Shown: one piece after another, positions 10,056-23,009 of the stretch
Layout of the letters: each line of letters starts with the position of its first letter
How positions within the stretch are numbered: position 1 is the stretch's first letter
Position numbers and translations under genes: made by a program
Origin: Viscum album
Lineage: Eukaryota; Streptophyta; Magnoliopsida; Santalales; Viscaceae
DNA length: 64,000 nucleotides
Assembly: GCA_963277665.1 (NCBI GenBank)
Contig: OY728123.1
Location: forward strand, 626,012,915 to 626,076,914
Direction of reading: 5' to 3'
The notes under the pieces: generated by a model
Told to the model about the DNA's origin: nothing
The model's database searches: none
What the model saw: the letters and a program-made list of their open reading frames with translations, nothing else

Positions 10056-11443
10056 TTACCTCTAAATGATTATGTAATATTATAAATGTATGTATATAAA
10101 GTATATATATGATATATATGGAATCTACATCATGAATATCATTCTTGAGATAATGGATATTTGACTACGTGACCAACTTGTAAATATAACAATTTCACTT
10201 TTGAATCAAGTGCCAAATATCGAAAAAACGACCGTTATTAACATAAATAATTACATAGTGTTCATAACATGGTAATAAGTGATATAAAAGGAATAATGAA
10301 ATTTAAAAAGGTTATTAATTAAGTAGAAATTAACTCAAGTTTATTATTCACGAGGTTAAAGAACGATCGAGTCAAGTCGGACCCGAGGTATGGGACTTCG
10401 TCTCAATCTCCTTTCATTGAGGCATGTTTTTTTATACACAACCTTCTTTTATATGGTGTATAAACCCCTTATACTTTTACGTTTACTGAAAATGAATCTT
10501 TTTTATACGAAGCGTTTTACTAAATGACAAAAGGGAATGTTTTTGTCGTACATATGCGGCGACAACGACTTCTCTGCCGCCATGACCATTATTTGAGATT
10601 CGACTTCCTCTACAAGCCATAGTTTTTTTTAAATGAAAAATAAATACCATGTTTTACTTTTCTTTTATTTTTGTATTGAAAATGGTTTTCATAATGTTTT
10701 TATTATATCAATGTGTCGTATTGATATCTTGTGATTGAAATGTGTAAATGTTATGTTTCCTTTATGCATGTTTTATGTGACACTATTATGTTATGGTTCT
10801 TGGGAATTGTTATGAAGACGGGTGGTTCCTTGATAAACTAAGGGCGGGTGAGCCTGATATAGCTCTCCAATGCATTGGGTAACGCAAAGGGGTTAAACGT
10901 TAAGGTTTCTCTGAAGATATTTAGGGAATATACTGTGATGGGTATTCCAAACGTAACCAAGAGGGTTACAACCTACGTAAGAATGTTATGAATGCCTCAA
11001 GTTACCTTTATGTATTATGATTTCAATGATTTCTTCATGATTTGATGAGGTATTTTAATGTGCTTATGTTTTATGGGAAAATTATTATTTCATTCTTATG
11101 TATATATGTACTCATATTTCAATTCCATATTTTTTTATAACCCTTACTATGCTTTTTATGCTCATCCCATGTTTTTGAAATGTTTTTCACAGGTCAAGGG
11201 AATGGTACATGACATGATGATAGTGTCAAGGAAGTGTCAAGAAATAATCCATGTTTTATTTTAAATATGTTTCTGTTGATGGGAAAATGAATACTATCTT
11301 TTATTATAACCACTTTGTTTTAATGTGGGATGTAATGCATGTTTTATGATCTAATTCTCTAAAACTCTAAGCCTGAAAAGATCCTCTAGGTGTATTCTTG
11401 AAATATCTCAAAATTAAGTAATGTTTATGGCTGGGGCCATATA

Positions 11444-12565
11444 ATATATGTTTTGAAAGGAATATTTCATTAATTTTTCAAAAAATTTACTTTATGACCT
11501 TTTCAACAATGTTAAGGTAAGAATGTCTTTTTTTAACTTACACGGCTGGTTAGGCTATTTTCCACCATTATAACATAGTCAAAGTTTCTCATACAAGATT
11601 ATAAGATTATTTTCAAAATAAATTTTTTCTTTTATAATTATACGAATTTTAAATGATTTAAAAATAGAAATATATATTTCTCTAAAAAAGTTTTGATTTC
11701 ATCTATGTCAACATCCTTTGATGGATTTTAAGCTTTTTTGAAGTTGATTTATTATGATAAAAAACTTCCATATTTTATTGAAGGTTTTGTGATATGATTG
11801 ACTATGGATGTGTTATTTTTGTACCATTCATGGTTTATGGATAAAATTTTGACATTTGTTATTCTAGTTTTAATAGGTATGTTTATGTTATGTTTAATCC
11901 TTTTCATATGGGGAATGCAATGGACTTTGTAAGTGACGAGTGGAGCCCGCTATAGCTCCTCGATGCATCGGTAGGTCTCGTGAGATAAATTTGTGTATTG
12001 GAACAAGGAATTGACAAAATCTTATTTGTAGTCTTGTCACAAGGCCTTGACTATGTGGTTATGAAGTCTGGCATTATTCATTCCATCATTATGAAAGTGG
12101 GTATAGATATTGCATGTGATTATTAGACTAATAGAATATCTGTGTGACTAAGTAAATGGAATTATTTGATTTTATATTTTCCATATTATTATAAAGTTTT
12201 TTTCTAAAAGGATTTTGTTTTAGTCTTATACATTTTATTAAATGTTTATGCTAATTTATGAAAGTTTCTGCTATATTGTTATCCTTACTGAGCATCTGAG
12301 CTCAACCGTTAATTTGTTTTTTCCCAGGATGTGAAGAAGTATTTTATAGTTGACATGAAGGGATAGGAAAAGGATATAATTATGTTCCAATGGGGACAAA
12401 ATATGTTTGATTTTTTTATTTCAGTATGTATTATAAAACTTATGAATGTATCTAGTACTTCCAAAGCTACTAAACTTATCAATCATTCGGGACATGATTC
12501 TTTATATCATGCCAATGTTATTTAATAATGCACCGACTCTGGGTAACTTGGGTTGGGGAATTACA
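11444..12565 (+). repeat. LTR B1, right part
   Basis: Continues the B1 LTR after element A. It aligns with B2 40291-41310: AAGGTAAGAATGT, the long T-rich segment, CGCTATAGCTCCTCGATGCATCG (U5 motif, 11938-11978), TTACTGAGCATCTGAGCTCA, and an acceptor-like TTTCCCAG at 12320-12327. It ends GGGTTGGGGAATTACA, a canonical LTR terminus. No B internal region is seen next to it. It may be a solo LTR, though its left end is outside the window. Confidence 0.72.
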
Positions 12566-14223
12566 TAATATGTTTATAATAAATATCTATTTATTATAAT
12601 GGAGGTTTTAATGTATATTAATCAATACCGGACTTCATATAAGGGTCTATGTTAAAATCTCATGTCTTTTTTGGGATTATCCATGTCAAGATTCCATTGA
12701 GGGAAAATATGTGATAATTATCCTTAAAAAAATTTATATTCTTATACTATAGTAATTTTTTAGTTTTATATTTTTTTATTACATTCACCACTCTTTATTA
12801 TATAAAATTATTGATAATAATTTTTAAGAAAAGACATCTTTATTTCCTCTTTGGTTGACAAATTTTTTTAGCATGTCTATATTATATAAAATGTTATCAA
12901 GAATGTTATTTTTTATGGAAATATTATTTTTGAAATTTATTTTAAAATATATTATAATTCATTTTCAATTTTTTAAAAGAAATTTTTTATTCATTTTTCA
13001 AATGAGTTATTTTTTTACTTTTTACGAATGTTTAAAGGAATTTTTGATTTAATGTTTATTAAAGGATCAGAAATTGTCACTTTCATGACCATTATTTTCA
13101 TTAAATATTACCTTAATATTTTCCAAGTTTGTTTTAATATTTTGTTTTTCTAATTTTTTTATAAATTTCATGTTTTAATGATACTGATGGAAGATGATAT
13201 TTTCCACTATTTTCACCGAAATGTTCAAACACTCTTTAAAGGTATTTTAATTCTATTTGAAAATGCATTGATATTTATTATGAGTAAGTTGGGAAATAAT
13301 ATAATGATACCATCCAAGTTATATTCGATAATTAGTTATTATTACGCTATAATTAAATTTTTATGAAACCAATTTCATCCTATAGGTTATGCTATGTTGA
13401 ATTGATGAATTTTTTATGACCATGTGAAATACATATGCATGGTTTCCATTATATGATTGGGAGGTCTATTAAATATCTCCAATTAAAAGGGTAATGATTT
13501 ATATATCCTTATATAATATGGACTAGAAGGGGGAGTGAACCTAGTTTATTTTGGGACTTTGGCTACAATATTAGTATTTCGAGTGAACCATGTGTGAGTA
13601 AATTATGGAACTGGGGGTGAAGCCAAAACACTATGGGACTATTTACACTATTACAATATTGGATGTGAACCTTGACTAATGAAATAATTTGAAATTCATA
13701 TTATTGTACACGAATTCCAATGACTTGTTTTTATAATCATGATATTTTTTCCGGAATCATGATTGATTAATGATAATTAATCACACATATGACTCATGTA
13801 TTTTGAAATTCTAAATCATTATTCCATGAATCATGAATTATGATATATGAATGATTAAGTATAAAAATTTGAAGATATAATCCTGATCTAATACCGTCAA
13901 TAATATCTTATACTTTCATAGGCTCCATGATTGATATATTCCATGTTTTCCCTTAGAGAGCATCTGAGCTCACCCTTTCTTATGTTTCTATTTTCTCCAG
14001 GTATTGAATACTGTTTCTTATTACGAAACTTGTAATAAGAGTACTAAAATAGTATACATTTGTAGTAGATACTAAAGCTATTTTATAAAACTTGTTGATT
14101 ATCTATATATTATATAAGGATATTAATCCTTTATCGTCATTCGTAATGTACTATTGAAAAATTTATTGAAGATCCATCTAAAATGATGTAGTATTTTTTG
14201 TATGTTATTATTGGGTCACATTG
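12566..14223 (+). repeat. 5' LTR of element C, right part
   Basis: AT-rich sequence after LTR B1, ending about 14223 just before a PBS-like TGGTATCATA. Near its end it has AGAGCATCTGAGCTCACCC (like the B LTR end) and TTTTCTCCAG|GTATTG, acceptor-like, 223 bp before the LTR end. It also has GTGAACCTAGTTTATTTTGGG-like text related to LTR D. Its left part would lie left of B1, beyond the window. Short reading frames here show no family motif. Confidence 0.6.
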
Positions 14224-14225
14224 GT

Positions 14226-14235
14226 TGGTATCATA
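14226..14235 (+). other. Decayed primer-binding site of element C
   Basis: TGGTATCATA resembles the initiator tRNA-Met complement TGGTATCAGA with one change. It lies between the LTR-like end and the gag remnant. Confidence 0.6.
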
Positions 14236-14457
14236 ATAAACATTAGTTATTTTTTTATATTAGGTTATTAAAAATATTATTATTGTACTTTAGACTACAT
14301 ATTATGAATTTAATATGATATAGGTTTAACATAAAAGTGTTATAGGTTGGTATGGAGTCATAATTCAAGACATATCCAGATTTATTTTCATGATTATATG
14401 ATTTATTACTCTTATTATTGTTTATTAATAATTAAAATATGTATTTTGGTTAAATAA

Positions 14458-15600
14458 ATGGTTGGAACTAAGAGTAATCATGTTAATAGAAAATGTAGTG
14501 CATTATGAAATGATTCTTCTCTTGAGAAACTAATCAACATAGGTTTTGGCGAAATATTATCACAAGTATCAATTAACTCTCTTATGATATTAACAATGAT
14601 GTGAATAGAAATGATAAAAAGAGATACTAATACACTATCGAGTCTTTTTTGAGGAAAAATAAACCTTCTTTCATTGGGTCCTATGATCCACTATTTTTCA
14701 AGAAATGTATTAGTACTACTAAAATGATATTTTCCATAATCTAGTACCGAGAACAGGAAAAGGTTATCCTAGAAATGTATCATTTGGAAGGAAAAGTAGA
14801 ACAATAGTGGAATCTTATTATGAATACAAGGAAAGGGAAATATATTGATTCCATGTAATAGGATAAGTTTTGGAGGGTATTTTCCTCAAATAGTTTCCTT
14901 GATCTCGTTATATTAAAATTATAAGGGAATTTGTTAAGCTTAAGCTTAAGGATGATAAATTTATTTGTACGTATTAAGTATATTTTATAGGAAATATTAT
15001 GCATGCTTATGGTTTTATTATTGATCCAGAAAAAATTAATAAATTCTTTAGTGGCCTAAAACCAAGTATATGAAATCCACTAGCCATAAGGATCTTTTTC
15101 AGCATTAAATAAATTATTCAGTTTTATCTAAAGGTAGAATTACAGAGTGTATATTCCCATTATTATCATAGTTTTGATAAGAATATAATGGTGGTGTTTC
15201 TTCGAAATTTTAATAAAAACCCACATGGAGGATAAAATGAATCCTCTTTTATGATAGATGTATGGAAATATACATTGGAGAAATTCTCTCCAATGTAATG
15301 GTAAATGTTTCGAATTTTGGAAGGAATGTCATACAAAAAGATAATTCCTAATATATTTGATCGAGAAAGTTATTTTGGAGAAAGATCATTTTAGTACACC
15401 ACCCACACTATATTATTCCCACTGTATTAGTTTTTGCATTATGATAAATAGTTCCTATGTGCAAGTATTAATTACAATAATTAATTTTAATAACCTCTTT
15501 ATCCAAGAGATAAAGGAAAATATCATATCATCACAACCGTTGAAGTGGGTCTGAAGAATGAAGTGGTGAATGACACACTTTTCATACACTATAGAACTAT
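14458..15600 (+). pseudogene. gag remnant of element C
   Basis: An ATG at 14458 opens MVGTKSNH, then stops appear. Around 14640 a frame reads FLRKNKPSFIGSYDPLFFKK, matching the FxGxxDP start of the retrotransposon Gag domain. Further on are VESYYEYKER (the usual W-WES region) and FWRVFSSNSFLDLV. Many stops and frame changes. The zinc knuckle is not seen. Gag would form the virus-like particle. It is separated from its pol by the D LTR at 15786. Confidence 0.62.
15271..15297. repeat. Perfect 11-bp inverted repeat with 5-nt loop
   Basis: TACATTGGAGA, then AATTC, then TCTCCAATGTA. It sits in the decayed C gag region. It is too short to call a transposon and no target duplication is evident. It could fold as a hairpin. 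Confidence 0.6.
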
Positions 15601-18144
15601 AAAAATATTATTTTATTCTTGTTCAAAACTCTATTTTATATATGAATAAATTCCCATGATTATCATATCACCACCTCAATGATTTTATTTTGAATATTGA
15701 TGAAAACTCTTAATTGTATGATGATTGTATCTCAACTTTGTAGCTCTTATTTAACAGAAGCTTGCAGGGATTTTCATCATATAAATGTAACACACAAATA
15801 ATTTACAATATTTATATTTTTTAAAAGTTTAATTATTTTTATATCTGTCTTTATAAGTAATATAATGTTATTTTAAAACTACACACAACAATGAGTTGGC
15901 TGTAATTACATGTAAGGTTGAGTGTTACCTATGAACAATACATTATTAAAATATCATTATTTAATATAATAAGATATAAACTTTGTATTAAGTTTGAGGT
16001 TATGAATATTATTACCTAACTTATGGAAATATATTGTTAAATTAATTAGTTATAAATTAATTATAAATGAATTTGGGAAACAACTCAATAAATAGGCAAT
16101 GTTTTGTAAAGATCTACAGTTATGATTCTAAAAGTGTTTTGTATAAATAAATTAATGTAATTACTAATAGTAAATTATATTAATAGAATATATATATTTA
16201 TATTATGTTAAATAATTTTTTTGACACTCATCCAGTAGATTTTATATTCATAAGATAAGAATACAACCAGTTGTATGCTCAAAAAATTAGATTTTTCTAA
16301 AAAGGAAATTTTACCGCCTTTTAAGGGATAACAAATTTTAAATACCATTTTGACACATTTATATATTCTATTTTGAAAAAAATAAATTTTTTATTTTAAT
16401 TTGGAATATAAAAATTACTTTTATTGAATTTTTGATATTTTTCTGATAAGTTTATTGTTTTGATTAATGGTAACAAAGCATTGAATTTTATTTGAAAACA
16501 AATTTTCCATCTAAATAATTTAAAGTCATAAATTATATTTTAATTGTTTTTAAATAGTAATTATATTAATATTATATACATTAATACAATTTAGGTCATT
16601 TTAATAAATTATACCATGAATTTTAATAAAAAAAAATTACAAACATCTGGACGTTTTCACTTTAAAAACCAATTTCTTGTTGCATCAATGAGATTAATTT
16701 TAAATTAATTACTCCCACTTAAATGTTATGAATTGTTAAAAATTTATTTTAAATTTGGAATAAGTGGGTTCAAATTATTTAAATATACTTATTTTATTTT
16801 TTTACATATTAATAGTAACATTTAGTAATATTTTAATTACCATTATTAAGGTTAACTCAGGTAATTATGGGTAAAAATAATATTATTAACACTAATATTA
16901 CCTTAAAAATTATCATAATTTAATCGGATGAGTGTTTCTAGTCCAGAATAGTCATTCGGTAGAAATTATAAACTTTTTAACATACTTCTATGAGAGGATG
17001 ACATTTAAAATATTATATTCAAAGAAAAGTCAATTTTGTCACAATTTTGATTTAAACAAGTGAAATATTTTAAATATGGGGTTATATAAAGGATATATTC
17101 AACTATAAAAAGTATTTTGAAATATAAGTTTATTATATTTATCGTTATAATTTATTTCTACTATTTAGAGAATAAATAATTAAATTAAAGGATTCCACAA
17201 TGATGATGAAATAATTGGTTAATTAAAGTAAATATCATATAAATTATATTAAAAAACTAAAATAAATAAAATTTTAGATCATTAGAGACATAAAATAATT
17301 TCTCGGATTCCTATGACTTGTTATTGAGGTTTTAAAAATATTGGATCTAATTTATCCAATTTTTATGATATTTTTAAAAGGCAAGTAATGAATAATGTCA
17401 AAATTGACATTATTGATATTTTGAAATAAATAATCTTTCATTAAATGGTATAAAATGTCTAAAAATATATAATTAATAATAATAATTGGGATAAATTATA
17501 AAATTTCATTCATAGACCATTTGAGGTTCATATTAATTTTTATATAATTAAATTAAACCTCAATGTGTGACTTACATGATAACATGCTAAGAGTTAAAAG
17601 GGTTAAATAAACGTTAAAAAAATAATAAGGATTAAAAAATAATTATAACTTATAGAAATTTAATTTTATGATTTTTTAGAAAAATAATCATCCAATATTT
17701 TAAATAAGTGATTTTTGAGCCAGTTTTATTATAAAATTAATATATATTAATATAATATTTCTGGAGTTTCTAATAGTGCCCGTCAACTCAATTTTAAAAG
17801 GGTACATATTCCCCAACTTCCTCACACTAGTATTAGCCTTATGTATACAAAAAAACACAAAAAATTTATCCTCCAAAAATCCTTATCTAATTTATTGAGG
17901 TATTAGTATTCCAAAATTACTGTCTCTAGATTCATTAAGAAGAGATCTAGAGGAAGTCCACTGAAGAAAAGGTAAATTTTTTACCAACTCAATCAATTTT
18001 ATTTCTTCTTATACATACTCATCATGTGATATTTCCATAATAATGTAATTAATATAGCCTAATATATATTATGAGATATTATTATGATTATTGTACATCG
18101 ATATTCCTTGATTTATTCATCCTATGAAGAAACGAAAACAACGG

Positions 18145-18180
18145 ACGTGCGTACATATGGCATACCGTCTCTGCTACATG
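18145..18180 (+). other. Conserved LTR stem-loop, D copy 1
   Basis: ACGTGCGTACATATGGCATACCGTCTC matches the loop of the A and B copies. The right arm is decayed. Confidence 0.55.
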
Positions 18181-18330
18181 GTCTAATATTATTTTCATCA
18201 AAACATTAATAGGTTGGGTATAATGATGGATATAATGGAAATATATGATAATTATGAAATTATATTAAATATTTAAAAATTAAGATACCATCAGATTCTT
18301 TACTCTTTCACCATTAAGTGAATGTTGCCA

Positions 18331-18373
18331 TCCCTCGTGTGTAAGTACGACCTACCGTCTACACAATAAGAGG
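18331..18373 (+). other. Conserved LTR stem-loop, D copy 2
   Basis: CCTC and GTGTG on the left pair with CACA and GAGG on the right around GTAAGTACGACCTACCGTCT. The arms differ from those of A but still pair. Confidence 0.6.
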
Positions 18374-20241
18374 TGATTCATTTTCCATGATAAAAATTCA
18401 AGAGTGGATTTAAAAATTTATTAAATGATTAAATATTACATTTATGAAATTAATATCATTCTGAATATTATTTAAATATAAAATTTTAAAAAAACAAGAC
18501 ATTCACAATAAAATATGCATAGTAAAATGAAGCAGTTAACACCTGAAACAAGGTAAAAAAAGGCATATTATCAAAAAAGGTGTTAAAATAATACAATAAG
18601 AACATATATGATATAATAAATATGAAAAATTTTCTTATATAAGTTAATAACATTCTTAAAACCATTATATATTAGGCTAAATAATGTTCAACTAAAGGAA
18701 GCATAAGGTAAGGGTATTTTTGTCTCGCAATTATTTCTCTAGGATATTTTCCCTATACAACACCTATTTATTTTGTGTGGTGTATATAATAACCATGAAA
18801 TATATTTTTTGAGAATTATTTTGAATATTATAGTATATTAATATCAATATAATTTTATTTCATGTGGAATACGATTCTTCTGATTATAAAGTTGTAAGGA
18901 GTTATTTCACAATCTCATCATTATTCAGGATTATTTTTGTTTAAGTCTCCACTGGGGAATATTTCTCTTCCATGTTATTGTTTCCTAAAAATGATTTTCA
19001 AAAATATTTTTATTATTATAAAATTATTGTATAGTGTCCTTTTTACACCCTTTTTACTTTTTTTCTAAAGTAATCTTTCTGCCATTTTCCAAAACAAGTT
19101 AACTTTTTTTAATCTTCTCAAAAATGTAAAAGGAATGTTTTTTAACTTTTACTGTATAACTGTACTTGTCTCCCTCATTTTAATTTCATTGAGGAATATT
19201 GTAATGTTAGGAACCTAGTTTATTTTATATGGTTTATATACATCTTTATGAAATGTTATATCATGAATATCCATATTTTAATTATATTTAACGTTTCATT
19301 TAATATTATTACTTCATGGGAATTATGATTCAAATGATGTAATATTATTTGTGACACTTTGTAATGTTTAAATATTATTTCACCGAAGAACATTTTTAAT
19401 GATATATCAATTGTATTTTCATTTATTAGTCTCAAAAAACCTTGTTGTTACTTATCCTACAATAGAGAATTACGAGTAAACCTGTATTCTTTATTTAATA
19501 TAGATATTTGATAATGAATATTAATTATTAATTAAATTGATTACTTGATATAAAGAATGATTTAAACTGATAGTGACAGATGGGGATAAAATTTTATATA
19601 TCCCCTCGATGTATTGACAGGTCCTCAAGAGAAATATTTGTTGCACAAATTTAATATGTTTCTACCTGTATTTTTAAACTATCTTTTTAAAGTTCTTTAT
19701 GGAATAGGTTTTCATGTGACTCATACATGATGTCCAATAATTAATAATTTCATTTATTTATAATTGAGTTATTATTATTATTTTACCTGAGGGGTTTTCT
19801 TTGAAATTATATTTGGAGGAATTCCATTCTCATTTAATTTATTAAATAGAATGTTTTCAGTTAATTATCTTGCCATATTGATTATTCAATATTAAATTAT
19901 TTAAATAGTATTTGTTCTCAGTTATTTAACATTACATGTTGATTAATTCTATTTAATTAATTATTTCTTCTTCTTTACTTACATGTATTAATCATTGGAT
20001 CTCACCCTTTTATTTATTCTATTTTCCCTAGGTTATAAAGATTATTTTTTTAATGAGTTCATGTATTAAAATTATTTTCCTTTGTATTATTTTTTGTGTT
20101 ACCAATATAATAAGAAAGTAATTTATGTAACTTGTTCTTCAATAATAATAAACTGATCTTTCCATTAGGATTTTCCCTATAAGCATGCTAATGTAATAAA
20201 CTAATGCATTGGCTCTGTTATTCTATGGTCAGGGCATTATA

Positions 20242-21687
20242 ATAACTCAAGTGATTCTCCCTATATTTGATTTTGATGTTATTTTCAGAAAGGATTATGT
20301 TTTTTAATGATTCTAAATCAATTTATATGGAATGTAAATCACATTTGATATTATGAATCAACCTATAATCATATTTGAATGCATGGACGAGTATTAAATT
20401 TTAATAGAAATTAATTTGGTTTTATATGTCTGATTACCTATTTATAATAGATATTTTTCTTAAATTATTGGAGAGAAAATAAAAATTAGATTTATTCCTA
20501 TTATATAGTAATATACTAATTTATTATTAAAGACTTCTCTAGTCTTTCCCTAAATCATGAAGTTGAGTTTTAAATATAACTCATACCTGATGATACACCC
20601 TTTTCAAATGCTCCATATAGAATGACCCCAATTGAGTTTCATGAATTAACGAATAAACTATAGTATAATATTGATAAGGTATTGGTACACCCTAGCAAAT
20701 CACTATTGGGTGTACCTGTTCTTTTTTTTAATAATAAGGTGGGTCAATACATATTTTTATTAATTAATGTTAACTTAACCATATTACTATAATGATAAAC
20801 TATCCACTACCCTGTATTGATGCCTTATTTAATCAACTTAACATATCTCAATACTTTTCCATGATTTAACTACATTACATATGTCTTAAACTGAGGGAAA
20901 AGAAGGAATATGTACCTTAGATACCCTTACATTAGACGTATGGTTATCCTGAACATATAGTGAAATCATTTTGACTTATTGATTTCTTTGTTATCTTTAT
21001 GGATTTAATGAATATAGAACATAGATATTAACCCTTTATATTTGTAGTGGTATTTAAATATTATATTCTTATATATTCCAGGAGAAAGTAAGAGCATGAA
21101 GATCGTTTATGGATTGTGTTAAAGAGCCTAAGAAAATATAATTAATGTTCCATATTTGTGAAGTGTTAATTCTAGATTTATAAAGTATCATTATTATGTC
21201 ATATTATATCAATAAATGATATGTTGTTGGATCATCCAATGTTAGAAGATTTTGATTAATTGACCATACCAATTATGAATCCATAGTTTTCTTTTTTTGA
21301 ATGGACACTACCAATGCTATGTGAGATATTCCCCATGGATATCAAATCCATTAACCAATTTTAAATAAATGGAATCGATATTCTTTTTAACATATGAAAG
21401 TGATAAAATTTCAAATAAATAATGATAATGTTGGTATGTTCACCTATTCTCACACTAATCTATATTGTAGAAGGGGTTTTGATCTATAGATATGCACTAA
21501 ATATAAGACTAGGATGAGTCCTCATATAAAATGATATTGTGATTTCTTATGACTTGTTCCAGTTAAAAATTTATGATAAAAATTAATTGAATCATGATTT
21601 AGAGTTGGATATATTATTTTTATATTAAAAATATGAAAAAGTATCATTATGGTTAAAAATGAGATATATATATATATTGATAATAAA
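20242..21687 (+). pseudogene. RT and first half of RNase H of element C
   Basis: At 20580-20640 the sequence reads LIPDDTPFSNAPYRMTPIEF, the conserved RT N-terminal approach. RPSKSLLGVPVLF and NYPLPCIDALFNQL follow at about 20680 and 20800. Around 21070 EHEDRLWIVLKSLR marks the segment after the catalytic box. At 21535-21640 ISYDLFQLKIYDKN and NHDLELDILF mark RNase H. Many stops. The reading continues at 32044 on the other side of element E. Protease is not recognisable. Confidence 0.72.
21683..21687. repeat. Target-site duplication of element E, left copy (ATAAA)
   Basis: ATAAA abuts the outer end of the left LTR and is repeated at 32039-32043, outside the right LTR. RNase H coding of element C reads across the site when E is removed, which independently supports the junctions. 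Confidence 0.82.
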
Positions 21688-22674
21688 TATAACAACCCTG
21701 CTTTTATTACAAACATAAACATGATTTATTACATAAACACTTCCTTAGATACAATACAGAAGATCGAGAAGTATAGTTTGTTTGGGGCCTAGGATGATTA
21801 CATAACAACTTAAAATAAGAAATACAACATCTTTATTGAAAACTTCCTTTACATGACAACTACATTCCCTCAAACTTAGCATTGCATGGGATAACCTGAG
21901 GACCTGCATAAGGAAAAGGTGAACTATAATTCCTAGTAAGGGAAATAACATGGAATAAAATGATGAATATAATATATTTTATAAAATCGGAGTATCAATA
22001 GAGCACAAGATAAAAATGAACATAAATGAATGATAAATCATGATAATAATAACAGGGAAATGTGGCAACAACACTTAATATGGAATTAGCATGAGCCAAG
22101 GCTCATTGCACATAAAGAATGAGTAAACCCTGATAACACATGATGCACGACTAAAACCTCATTGCACTTGAATTAGCAAGAGTAAACACTCATTGCACAT
22201 TATGTATCAGGATACTATACTTTACCCAATGCATTGGAGTACTATCAGGTCACACCATTCTTAAACATTTAATTCCATGCATATGTGGGCCATATGGATC
22301 ATATTACATGGAAAGAATCAAAATCATAATTTACTCCATGATTAATTAATGTGGAATAAATACATGAAATTAAAATTGATTATGTATATGTGAATGAAGG
22401 TGAATAACCTTAGTAGAGACATGGGTATGGTATTCACTACACAATGATCTTGGCTTGGAAAACCGTGGTGCAATTTTAGCAACATAACGGTGTGAAAAAG
22501 GGATTCATGAAAATAGATGATGAGATAGAAAAGGGTGTCTCATAATATGTAAATGAAATGGAAAAAAAGGGGTTTAGATAGATACACATCCCACCAAATT
22601 TAATGGAATTTAGATGCACAATACAAAATAATTACTTTGACGTAAACAGGGAGAGAGAAATCCCTCAAAGAATT

Positions 22675-22700
22675 TTGGCATGGTAACGGGTGTACATGGG
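22675..22700 (-). other. Short conserved LTR stem-loop, E 3' LTR
   Basis: On the minus strand, CCATGTACACCCGTTACCATG: a CATG/CATG stem around TACACCCGTTAC. It occurs in both E LTRs (also about 30371-30395) and in both F LTRs (about 51170 and 57858). The GTAC...TTACC wording resembles the A/B/D loop. Confidence 0.5.
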
Positions 22701-23001
22701 AGGCATTAGTGAGAGATAATGGGGTCTCCCATTCAAACAAAAAGAAGGATTTATGGGGGGTGTTATATCATACCCCAACATTTTTAATTGTAAAAAAGGG
22801 CATAAAAACTTAATGAAAATTGGACAAAATGAGAAAGGAAGAAATCCCTTACATGGAAGTGTGATCCCAAAGGCTTGGGAGAGGCTTGAGAGAGAATTCT
22901 TGGTAGGTTGGGGAACCTTGGGAGGATTACAGAGAAAGGACGAAAGGGTTTGGTCGAACTCCAAAGGCTTTGAGTTCAGAGTAAGTGGGAGCTTGGGTGG
23001 G

Positions 23002-23009
23002 TTTATATA
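23002..23009 (-). promoter_or_regulatory. TATA box of E 3' LTR (TATATAAA)
   Basis: On the minus strand CTTCCTATATAAACCCACCC. The right E LTR has TTATATAAT in the same context (30702-30709) and F has TATATAAACCCACCC at 50867. Confidence 0.65.

Larger units (their letters stand above)
783..11443 (+). mobile_element. Element A: Ty3/gypsy chromovirus, internally deleted
   Basis: Two long direct repeats (783-4774 and 7446-11443, about 4.0 kb each) flank a short 2.7-kb internal region. The internal region holds a PBS, a gag fragment, RT C-terminus, RNase H, integrase, chromodomain and a polypurine tract. An ATATA target duplication flanks the element. Pol order and chromodomain place it in the chromovirus branch, Tekay/Del-like by LTR size. 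Protease and most of Gag and RT are missing, so it could not move alone. It is nested in LTR B1. Confidence 0.88.
7446..11443 (+). repeat. 3' LTR of element A
   Basis: Colinear copy of 783-4774. It keeps the TATAAAAG box (9071-9078), the donor-like AAAG|GTAGTG (9248), both stem-loops, the U5 motif (about 10847-10882) and the acceptor-like CACAG|GTCAAG (11192). It ends GGGGCCATATA, followed by ATATA. The LTRs have clearly diverged, so the insertion is not recent. Confidence 0.88.
15786..20241 (+). mobile_element. LTR D: apparent solo LTR inserted in element C
   Basis: Starts TGTAACACAC and ends GGGCATTATA. It is preceded by ATAAA and followed by ATAAC, a near-identical pair that may be an eroded 5-bp target duplication. 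Inside are a donor-like AAAAG|GTAAAT (17971), two conserved stem-loops, the U5 motif (19580-19623) and an acceptor-like TTTTCCCTAG (20031). C gag lies before it and C RT after it, so D interrupted C. No D internal region or second LTR is present, as expected after LTR-LTR recombination. No coding content recognised in this 4.5 kb. Confidence 0.68.

Noticed and set aside
20570..20650. First read as an integrase segment
   Set aside because: Better explained as the RT approach (APYRMTPIEF), followed in order by GVPVLF and PLPCIDALFNQL.
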